A stretch of DNA of 64,000 bases, taken from Mantis religiosa (taxonomy: Eukaryota > Arthropoda > Insecta > Mantodea > Mantidae). The number at the start of each line of letters is the position of its first letter. The stretch's first letter is position 1. Under the pieces are notes generated by a model. That model did no database searches. It saw only the letters and a program-made list of their open reading frames with translations, and was not told the origin of the DNA. This document shows positions 50,737 to 61,323 of the stretch, piece by piece. The stretch lies in NCBI GenBank assembly GCA_030765055.1, contig JAUKNK010000149.1, positions 186,001 through 250,000 on the forward strand, read 5' to 3'. The position numbers and the translations under genes are program-made.

Positions 50737-52904
50737 CCTCAGAGCATATAATCCTGTCATGCACCGCCAAGACACCCGCCTACTGGCCAGGACAACGGAC
50801 ACGCTCCCCTACTGCGGGATGGGAAGGAGCCCCAAAGGTCCCTGGCTGAGGGCCCCGAAGTTGTCCACCTACCGGAGGAGGAAGCAGCTTATCTCAGATC
50901 ATATCATCCGTTCCTGCACCGCCGAGAATCCCGCCTACTGGCCAGGACAACGGACACGCTCCCCTACTGCGGGACGGCAACAAGCCCAAAAGGTCCCTGG
51001 CTGACGGTCCCGAAGTTGTCCACCTACCGGAGGAGGAAGTAGCTTATCTCAGAGCATATCATCCTCTCATGCACCGCCGAGACTCCCGCCTACTGGCCAG
51101 GACAACGGACACGCTCCCCTACTGCGGGACGGCAACTAGCCCAAAATGTCCGTAGCTGAGGGTCCCGAAGTTGTCCACCTAACGGAGGAGGCAGTAGCTT
51201 ACCTCAGACATATCACCCTGCCATACACCGCCGAGACTCCCGCCTACTGCCCAGGACCACGGACACGCTCCCCTACTGCGGGACGGAAAGGAGCCCTAAA
51301 GGTCCCTGGCTGAGGGCCCCGAAGTTGTCAACCTACCGGAGGAGGAATTAGTTCACCTCAGAGCATATCATCCTGCCATTCACATCCGAGACTCCCGCCT
51401 ACTGGCCAGGACAACGGACACGCTCCCCTACTGCGGGACGGCAAGGAGCCCTAAAGGTCCCTGGCTGATGGTCCCGAAGTTGTCAACATAACGGAGGAGG
51501 AAGTAGCTTACCTCAGAGCATATCATCCTGCCATATACCGCCGAGACTCCTGCCTGCTGGCCAGGACAACGGACACGCTCCCCTACTGCGGGACGGCAAG
51601 GAGCCCCAAAGGTTCCTGGCTGACGGTCCCGAAGTTGTCCACCTACCGGAGGAGGAAGTAGTTTACCTCAGAGCATATCATCCTGCCATACACCGCCGAG
51701 ACTCCCGCCTACTGGCCAGGACAACGGGCACATTGCCCTTCTGCGGGACGGCAACAAGCCCCAAAGGTCCCTGGCTGAGGGTCCCGAAGTTGTCCACCTA
51801 CCGGAGGAGGAAGTAGCTCACCTCAGAGCATATTATCCTGCCATACACCGCCGAGACTCCCTCCAACTGGACAGGACAACGGACACGCTCCCCTACTGCG
51901 GGACGGCAACAAGCCCAAAAGGTCCCTGGCTGAGGGTCCCGAATTTGTCCACCTACCGGAGGAGGAAATAGTTTACCTCAGAGCATATTATCCTGCCATA
52001 CACCGCCGAGATTCCCGCCTACTGGTCAGGACAACGGACACGCTCCCCTACTGCGGGACGGCAACAAGCCCCAAAGGTCCCTGGCTGACGGTCCCGAAGT
52101 TGTCCAACTACCGGAGGAGGAAGTAGTTTACCTCACAGCATATCATCCTTCCATACACCGCCGAGACTCCCGCCTACTGGCCAGGACAACGGACACGCTC
52201 CACTACTGCGGGAAAGCAACAAGCCTAAAGCGTCCTTGGCTGAGGGTCCCGAAGTTGTCCACCTACCGGAGGAGGAAGTATTTTACCTCAGAGCATATCA
52301 TCCTGCCATACACCGCCGAGACTCCCACCTACTGGCCAGGACAACGGACACGCTCCCCTACTGCGGGACGGCAAGGAGCCCCAAATATCCCTGGCTGAGG
52401 GTCCCGAAGTTGTCCACCTACCGGAGGAGGAAGTAGTTCACCTCAGAGCATATCATCCTGCCATACACTGCTGAGACTCCCGCCTACTGGCGAGGACAAC
52501 GGGCACGCTCCCCTACTGCGGGTCGGCAAGGAGCCCCAAGGGTCCCTGGCTGAAGGTCGCGAAGTTCTCCACCTACCGGAGGAGGAAGTAGCTTACCACA
52601 GAGCATATCATCCTGCCATACACCGCCGAGACTCCCGCCTACTGGCATGAACAATGACACGCTCCCATACTGCGGGACCGCAACAAGCCCAAAATGTCCC
52701 TGGCTGAGGGTCCCGAAGTTGTCCACCTACCGGACGAGGAAGTAGTTTACCTCAGAGCATATCATCCTGCCATACACGGCTGAGACTCCCGCCTACTGGC
52801 CAGGACAACGGACACGCTCCCCTACTGCGGGATGACAACAAGCCCAAAAGGTCCCTGGCTGAGGGTCCCGAAGTTGTCCACCTACCGGAGGAGGAAGTAG
52901 CTTA

Positions 52905-53070
52905 CCTCAGAGCATATCATCCTGCCATACACCGCCGAGACTCCCGCCTACTGGCCAGGACAACGGACACGCTCCCCTACTGCGGGACGGCAACGAGTCT
53001 GACGGTCACGAAGTTGTCCAGCAGAGCAACGGAGACCGGCAACCGACCTACCGGAAAAGGAAGTAGTTAA
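52905..53070 (+). repeat. 166-bp variant monomer 20
   Basis: Insertion reads GAGCAACGGAG instead of GAGCAGCGGAG. Confidence 0.93.
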
Positions 53071-53845
53071 CCTCAGAGCATATAATCCTGTCATGCACCG
53101 CCGAGACACCCGCCTACTGGCCAGGACAACGGACACGCTCCCCTACTGCGGGATGGCAAGGAGCCCCAAAGGTCCCTGGCTGAGGGCCACGAAGTTGTCC
53201 ACCTACCGGAAGAGGAAGTAGCTTATCTCAGAGCATATCATCCTGTCATGCACCGCCGAGAATCCCGCCTACTGGCCAGGACAACGGACACGCTCCCCTA
53301 CTGCGGGACGGCAACAAGCCCCAAAGGTCCCTGGCTGATGGTCCGGAAAGGTTCCACCTACCGGAGTAGGAAGTAGCTTATCTCAGAGCATATCATCCTG
53401 TCATGCACCGCCGAGACTCCCGCCTACTGGCCAGGACAACGGACACCCTCCCCTACTGCGGGACGGCAACAAGCCCAAAATGTCCGTGGCTGAGGGTCCC
53501 GAAGTTGTCCACCTACCAGAGGAGGCAGTAGCTTACCTCAGAGCATATCATCCTGCCATACACCGCCGAGACTCCCGCCTACTGGCCAGGACCACGGACA
53601 CGCTCCCCTACTGCGGGACGGAAAGGAGCGCTAAAGGTCCCTGGCTGAGGGCCCCGAAGTTGTCAACCTACCGGAGGAGGAAGTAGTTTACCTCAGAGTA
53701 TATCATCCTGCCATACACCGCCGAGACTCCCGCCTACTGGCCAGGACAACGGACACGCTCCCCTACTGCGGGATGGCAACAAGCCCAAAAGGTCCCTGGC
53801 TGAGGGTCCCGAAGTTGTCCACCTACCGGAGGAGGAAGTAGCTTA

Positions 53846-54011
53846 CCTCAGAGCATATCATCCTGCCATACACCGCCGAGACTCCCGCCTACTGGCCAGG
53901 AAAACGGACAAGCTCCCCTACTGCGGGACGGCCACGAGTCTGACGGTCACGAAGTTGTCGAGCAGAGCAGCGGAGACCGGCAACCGACCTACCGGAAAAG
54001 GAAGTAGTTAA
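53846..54011 (+). repeat. 166-bp variant monomer 21
   Basis: F2 counterpart of monomer 17 (+7,632). Shares GGCCACGAGTC and GTCGAGCAG, but has AAAACGGACAAGC and GAAGTTGTCG. Confidence 0.93.
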
Positions 54012-54786
54012 CCTCAGAGCATATAATCCTGTCATGCACCGCCGAGACACCCGCTTACTGGCCAGGACAACGGACACGCTCCCCTACTGCGGGATGGCAA
54101 GGAGCCCCAAAGGTCCCTGGCTGAGGGCCCCGAAGTTGTCCACCTACCGGAGGAGGAAGTAGCTTATCTCAGAGCATATCATCCTGTCATGCACCGCCGA
54201 GAATCCCGCCTACTGGCCAGGACAACGGACACGCTCCCCTACTGCGGGACGGCAACAAGCCCCAAAGGTCCCTGGCTGACGGTCCCGAAGTTGTCCACCT
54301 ACCGGAGTAGGAAGTAGCTTATCTCAGAGCATATCATCCTGTCAGGCACCGCCGAGACTCCCGCCTACTGGCCAGGACAACGGACACGCTCCCCTACTGC
54401 GGGACGGAAAGGAGCGCTAAAAGTCCCTGGCTGAGGGCCCGGAAGTTGTCAACCTACCGGAGGAGGAAGAAGTTTACCTCAGAGCATATCATACTGCCAT
54501 ACACCGCCAAGACTTCCGCCTACTGACCAGGAAAACGGACATGCTGCCCAACTGCGGGACGGCAAGGAGCCCCAAAGGTCCTTGGCTGAGGGTCCCGAAG
54601 TTGTCCACCTACCGGAGGAGGAAGTAGTTTACCTCAGAGCATATAATCCTGCCATACACCGCCGAGACTCCCGCCTACTGGCCAGGACAACGGACACGCT
54701 CCCCTACTGCGGGACGGCAACAAGCCCATGAGGTCCCTGGCTGAGGGTCCCGAAGTTGTCCACCTAACGGAGGAGGCAGTAGATTA

Positions 54787-54938
54787 CCTCAGAGCATATC
54801 CTGCCATACACCGCCGAGACTCCCGCCTACTGGCCAGGACAATTGATACGCTCCCATACTGTTGGACGGCAACAAGCCCATGAGGTCCCTGGCTGAGGGT
54901 CCCGAAGTTGTCCACCTAACGTAGGAGGCAGTAGCTTA
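54787..54938 (+). repeat. 152-bp deletion monomer 7
   Basis: F2 copy at +7,632. Same CTAACGTAGGAGG end, with CTCCCATACTGTTGG as a private base. Confidence 0.92.
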
Positions 54939-55403
54939 CCTCAGAGCATATCATCCTGCCATACACCGCCGAGACTCCCGCCTACTGGCCAGCACAACGG
55001 ACACGCTCCCCTACTGTTGGACGGCAACAAGCCCAAAAGGTCCGTGGCTGAGGGACCCGAAGTTGTCCACCTCCCGGAGGAGGAAGTAGTTTACCTTGGA
55101 GCATATCATCCTGCCATTCACCGCTGAGACTCCCGCCTACTGGCCAGGACAACGGACACGCTTCCCTACTGCGGGACTGCAAGGAGCCCTAAAGGTCCCT
55201 GGCTGAGGGTCCCGAAGTTGTCCACCTACCGGAGGAGGAAGTAGTTTACCTCAGAGTATATCATCCTGCCATACACCGCCGAGACTCCCGCCTACTGGCA
55301 AGGACAACGGACACGCTCCCCTACTGCGGGATGGCAACAAGCCCAAAAGGGCCCTGGCTGAGGGTCCCGAAGTTGTCCACCTACCGGAGGAGGAAGTAGC
55401 TTA

Positions 55404-55569
55404 CCTCAGAGCATATCATCCTGCCATACACCGCCAAGACTCCCGCCTACTGGCCAGGACAACGGACACGCTCCCCTACTGCGGGACGGCAACGAGTCTG
55501 ACGGTCACGAAGTTGTCCAGCAGAGCAGCGGAGACCGGCAACCGACCTACCGGAAAAGGAAGTAGTTAA
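55404..55569 (+). repeat. 166-bp variant monomer 22
   Basis: F2 counterpart of monomer 18 (+7,632), also with CCGCCAAGACTCC. Its companion is full length. Confidence 0.93.
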
Positions 55570-58203
55570 CCTCAGAGCATATAATCCTGTCATGCACCGC
55601 CGAGACACCCGCTTACTGGCCAGGACAACGGACACGCTCCCCTACTGCGGGATGGCAAGGAGCCCCAAAGGTCCCTGGCTGAGGGCCCCGAAGTTGTCCA
55701 CCTACCGGAGGAGGAAGTAGCTTATCTCAGAGCATATCATCCTGTCATGCACCGCCGAGAATCCCGCCTACTGGCCAGGACAACGGACACGCTCCCCTAC
55801 AGCGGGACGGCAACAAGCCCTAAAGGTCCCTGGCTGACGGTCCCGAAGTTGTCCACCTACCGGAGTAGGAAGTAGCTTATCTCAGAGCATATCATCCTGT
55901 CATGCACCGCCGAGACTCCCGCCTACTGGCCAGGACAACGGACACGCTCCCCTACTGCGGGACGGAAAGGAGCGCTAAAGGTCCCTGGCTGAGGGCCCCG
56001 AAGTTGTCAACCTACCGGAGGAGGAAGAAGTTTACCTCAGAGCATATCATTCTGCCATACACCGCCAAGACTTCCGCCTACTGACCAGGAAAACGGACAT
56101 GCTGGCCAACTGCGGGACGGCAAGGAGCCCCAAAGGTCCTTGGCTGAGGGTCCCGAAGTTGTCCACCTACCGGAGGAGGAAGTAGTTTACCTCAGAGCAT
56201 ATCATCCTGCCATACACCGCTGAGACTCCCGCCTACTGGCCAGGACAACGCACACGCTTCCCTACTGCGGGACGGCAACAAGCCCAAAATGTCCGTAGCT
56301 GAGGGTCCCGAAGTTGTCCACCTAACGGAGGAGGCAGTAGCTTACCTCAGAGCATATCACCCTGCCATACACCGCCGAGACTCCCGCCTACTGCCCAGGA
56401 CCACGGACACGCTCCCCTACTGCGGGACGGAAAGGAGCCCTAAAGGTCCCTGGCTGAGGGCCCCGAAGTTGTCAACCTACCGGAGGAGGAATTAGTTCAC
56501 CTCAGAGCATATCATCCTGCCATACACATCCGAGACTCCCGCCTACTGGCCAGGACAACGGACACGCTCCCCTACTGCGGGACGGCAAGGAGCCCTAAAG
56601 GTTCCTGGCTGATGGTCCCGAAGTTGTCAACCTACCGGAGGAGGAAGTAGCTTACCTCAGAGCATATCATCCTGCCATATACCGCCGAGACTCCTGCCTG
56701 CTGGCCAGGACAACGGACACGCTCCCCTACTGCGGGACGGCAAGGAGCCCCAACGGTTCCTGGCTGACGGTCCCGAAGTTGTCCACCTACCGGAGGAGGA
56801 AGTAGTTTACCTCAGAGCATATCATCCTGCCATACACCGCCGAGACTCCAGCCTACTGGCCAGGACAACGGGCACGTTGCCCTTCTGCGGGACGGCAACA
56901 AGCCCAAAAGGTCCCTTGCTGAGGGTCCCGAAGTTGTCCACCTACCGGAGGAGGAAGTAGCTCACCTCAGAGCATATTATCCTGCCATACACCGCCGAGA
57001 CTCCCTCCAACTGGACAGGACAACGGACACGCTCCCCTACTGCGGGACGGCAACAAGCCCAAAAGGTCCCTGGCTGAGGGTCCCGAATTTGTCCACCTAC
57101 CGGAGGAGGAAATAGTTTACCTCAGAGCATATCATCCTGCCATACACCGCCGAGATTCCCGCCTACTGGTCAGGACAACGGACACGCTCCCCTACTGCGG
57201 GACGGCAACAAGCCCCAAAGGTCCCTGGCTGACGGTCCCGAAGTTGTCCAACTACCGGAGGAGGAAGTAGTTTACCTCAGAGCATATCATCCTGCCATAC
57301 ACCGCCGAGACTCCCGCCTACTGGCCAGGACAACGGACACGCCCCCTACTGCGGGAAAGCAAGAAGCCCAAAGCGTCCTTGGCTGAGGGTCCCGAAGTTG
57401 TCCACCTACCGGAGGAGGAAGTATTTTACCTCAGAGCATATCATCCTGCCATACACCGCCGAGAATCCCGCCTACTGGCCAGGACAATTGATACGCTCCC
57501 CTACTGTTTGACGGCAACAAGCCCATGAGGTCCCTGGCTGAGGGTCCCGAAGTTGTCCACCTAACGTAGGAGGCAGTAGCTTACCTCAGAGCATATCATC
57601 CTGCCATACACCGCCGAGACTCCCGCCTACTGGCCAGCACAACGGACACGCTCCCCTACTGTTGGACGGCAACAAGCCCAAAAGGTCCGTGGCTGAGGGA
57701 CCCGAAGTTGTCCACCTACCGGAGGAGGAAGTAGTTTACCTTGGAGCATATCATCCTGCCATACACCGCCGAGACTCCCGCCTACTGGCCAGGACAACGG
57801 ACACGCTCCCATACTGCGGGACCGCAACAAGCCCAAAATGTCCCTGGCTGAGGGTCCCGAAGTTGTCCACCTACCGGAGGAGGAAGTAGTTTACCTCAGA
57901 GCATATCATCCTGCCATACACCGCCGAGACTCCCGCCTACTGGCCAGGACAACGGACACGCTTCCCTACTGCGGAGCTGCAAGGAGCCCTAAAGGTCCCT
58001 GGCTGAGGGTCCCGAAGTTGTCCACCTACCGGAGGAGGATGTAGTTTACCTCAGAGTATATCATCCTGCCATACACCGCCGAGACTCCCGCCTACTGGCC
58101 AGGACAACGGACACGCTCCCCTACTGCGGGATGGCAACAAGCCCAAAAGGTCCCTGGCTGAGGGTCCCGAAGTTGTCCACCTACCGGAGGAGGAAGTAGC
58201 TTA

Positions 58204-58369
58204 CCTCAGAGCATATCATCCTGTCATACACCGCCGAGACTCCCGCCTACTGGCCAGGACAACGGACACGCTCCCCTACTGCGGGACGGCAACGAGTCTG
58301 ACGGTCACGAAGTTGTCCAGCAGAGCAGCGGAGACCGGCAAGCGACCTACCGGAAAAGGAAGTAGTTAA
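58204..58369 (+). repeat. 166-bp variant monomer 23
   Basis: F2 counterpart of monomer 19 (+7,633) with GGCAAGCGACC. The companion has the ordinary CCGCCGAGACACCC. Confidence 0.93.
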
Positions 58370-60537
58370 CCTCAGAGCATATAATCCTGTCATGCACCGC
58401 CGAGACACCCGCCTACTGGCCAGGACAACGGACACGCTCCCCTGCTGCGGGATGGGAAGGAGCCCCAAAGGTCCCTGGCTGAGGGCCCCGAAGTTGTCCA
58501 CCTACCGGAGGAGGAAGTAGCTTATCTCAGATCATATCATCCGTTCCTGCACCGCCGAGAATCCCGCCTACTGGCCAGGACAACGGACACGCTCCCCTAC
58601 TGCGGGACGGCAACAAGCCCAAAAGGTCCCTGGCTGACGGTCCCGAAGTTGTCCACCTACCGGAGGAGGAAGTAGCTTATCTCAGAGCATATCATCCTCT
58701 CATGCACCGCCGAGACTCCCGCCTACTGGCCAGGACAACGGACACGCTCCCCTACTGCGGGACGGCAACTAGCCCAAAATGTCCGTAGCTGAGGGTCCCG
58801 AAGTTGTCCACCTAACGGAGGAGGCAGTAGCTTACCTCAGACATATCACCCTGCCATACACCGCCGAGACTCCCGCCTACTGCCCAGGACCACGGACACG
58901 CTCCCCTACTGCGGGACGGAAAGGAGCCCTAAAGGTCCCTGGCTGAGGGCCCCGAAGTTGTCAACCTACCGGAGGAGGAATTAGTTCACCTCAGAGCATA
59001 TCATCCTGCCATTCACATCCGAGACTCCCGCCTACTGGCCAGGACAACGGACACGCTCCCCTACTGCGGGACGGCAAGGAGCCCTAAAGGTCCGTGGCTG
59101 ATGGTCCCGAAGTTGTCAACATAACGGAGGAGGAAGTAGCTTACCTCAGAGCATATCATCCTGCCATATACCGCCGAGACTCCTGCCTGCTGGCCAGGAC
59201 AACGGACACGCTCCCCTACTGCGGGACGGCAAGGAGCCCCAAAGGTTCCTGGCTGACGGTCCCGAAGTTGTCCACCTACCGGAGGAGGAAGTAGTTTACC
59301 TCAGAGCATATCATCCTGCCATACACCGCCGAGACTCCCGCCTACTGGCCAGGACAACGGGCACATTGCCCTTCTGCGGGACGGCAACAAGCCCCAAAGG
59401 TCCCTGGCTGAGGGTCCCGAAGTTGTCCACCTACCGGAGGAGGAAGTAGCTCACCTCAGAGCATATTATCCTGCCATACACCGCCGAGACTCCCTCCAAC
59501 TGGACAGGACAACGGACACGCTCCCCTACTGCGGGACGGCAACAAGCCCAAAAGGTCCCTGGCTGAGGGTCCCGAATTTGTCCACCTACCGGAGGAGGAA
59601 ATAGTTTACCTCAGAGCATATTATCCTGCCATACACCGCCGAGATTCCCGCCTACTGGTCAGGACAACGGACACGCTCCCCTACTGCGGGACGGCAACAA
59701 GCCCCAAAGGTCCCTGGCTGACGGTCCCGAAGTTGTCCAACTACCGGAGGAGGAAGTAGTTTACCTCACAGCATATCATCCTTCCATACACCGCCGAGAC
59801 TCCCGCCTACTGGCCAGGACAACGGACACGCTCCACTACTGCGGGAAAGCAACAAGCCTAAAGCGTCCTTGGCTGAGGGTCCCGAAGTTGTCCACCTACC
59901 GGAGGAGGAAGTATTTTACCTCAGAGCATATCATCCTGCCATACACCGCCGAGACTCCCACCTACTGGCCAGGACAATGGACACGCTCCCCTACTGCGGG
60001 ACGGCAAGGAGCCCCAAATATCCCTGGCTGAGGGTCCCGAAGTTGTCCACCTACCGGAGGAGGAAGTAGTTCACCTCAGAGCATATCATCCTGCCATACA
60101 CTGCTGAGACTCCCGCCTACTGGCGAGGACAACGGGCACGCTCCCCTACTGCGGGTCGGCAAGGAGCTCCAAGGTTCCCTGGCTGAAGGTCGCGAAGTTG
60201 TCCACCTACCGGAGGAGGAAGTAGCTTACCACAGAGCATATCATCCTGCCATACACCGCCGAGACTCCCGCCTACTGGCATGAACAATGACACGCTCCCA
60301 TACTGCGGGACCGCAACAAGCCCAAAATGTCCCTGGCTGAGGGTCCCGAAGTTGTCCACCTACCGGACGAGGAAGTAGTTTACCTCAGAGCATATCATCC
60401 TGCCATACACGGCTGAGACTCCCGCCTACTGGCCAGGACAACGGACACGCTCCCCTACTGCGGGATGATAACAAGCCCAAAAGGTCCCTGGCTGAGGGTC
60501 CCGAAGTTGTCCACCTACCGGAGGAGGAAGTAGCTTA

Positions 60538-60703
60538 CCTCAGAGCATATCATCCTGCCATACACCGCCGAGACTCCCGCCTACTGGCCAGGACAACGGA
60601 CACGCTCCCCTACTGCAGGACGGCAACGAGTCTGACGGTCACGAAGTTGTCCAGCAGAGCAACGGAGACCGGCAACCGACCTACCGGAAAAGGAAGTAGT
60701 TAA
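60538..60703 (+). repeat. 166-bp variant monomer 24
   Basis: F2 counterpart of monomer 20 (+7,633) with GAGCAACGG, plus private CTGCAGGACGG. Last variant in the window. Confidence 0.93.
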
Positions 60704-61323
60704 CCTCAGAGCATATAATCCTGTCATGCACCGCCGAGACACCCGCCTACTGGCCAGGACAACGGACACGCTCCCCTACTGCGGGATGGCAAGGAGCCCC
60801 AAAGGTCCCTGGCTGAGGGCCACGAAGTTGTCCACCTACCGGAAGAGGAAGTAGCTTATCTCAGAGCATATCATCCTGTCATGCACCGCCGAGAATCCCG
60901 CCTACTGGCCAGGACAACGGACACGCTCCCCTACTGCGGGACGGCAACAAGCCCCAAAGGTCCCTGGCTGATGGTCCGGAAAGGTTCCACCTACCGGAGT
61001 AGGAAGTAGCTTATCTCAGAGCATATCATCCTGTCATGCACCGCCGAGACTCCCGCCTACTGGCCAGGACAACGGACACGCTCCCCTACTGCGGGACGTC
61101 AACAAGCCAAAAATGTCCGTGGCTGAGGGTCCCGAAGTTGTCCACCTACCGGAGGAGGCAGTAGCTTACCTCAGAGCATATCATCCTGCCATACACCGCC
61201 GAGACTCCCGCCTACTGGCCAGGACCACGGACACGCTCCCCTAGTGCGGGACGGAAAGGAGCGCTAAAGGTCCCTGGCTGAGGGCCCCGAAGTTGTCAAC
61301 CTACCGGAGGAGGAAGTAGTTTG

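Larger units (their letters stand above)
46059..53690 (+). repeat. 49-monomer HOR, copy F1 (7,632 bp)
   Basis: Left copy of a large tandem duplication. It contains 166-bp variants at 46214, 47772, 50571 and 52905 and the 152-bp variant at 47155. One-base deletions lie near 48000 (CGGAACGCTCC), 49711 (CACGCCCCCTAC), 51209 (CTCAGACATATC) and 52647 (GGCATGAACAATGAC). The 48000 deletion is private to this copy and explains the change of shift from 7,632 to 7,633. The boundary with F2 falls exactly at a monomer start. Confidence 0.88.
53691..61323 (+). repeat. 49-monomer HOR, copy F2 (7,633 bp)
   Basis: Repeats F1 monomer for monomer, including the 166-bp variants (53846, 55404, 58204, 60538), the 152-bp variant (54787) and the deletions near 57343, 58840 and 60280. 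I noticed about twenty or more base differences, for example near 53895, 54444, 54855, 55072, 57210 and 57490, so it is older than the A/B/C blocks. The odd GTCCGGAAAGGTTCCACC junction is shared (53340 and 60973). Homology ends at 61323, where GTAGTTTGCCTCAG begins a different series. Confidence 0.88.
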
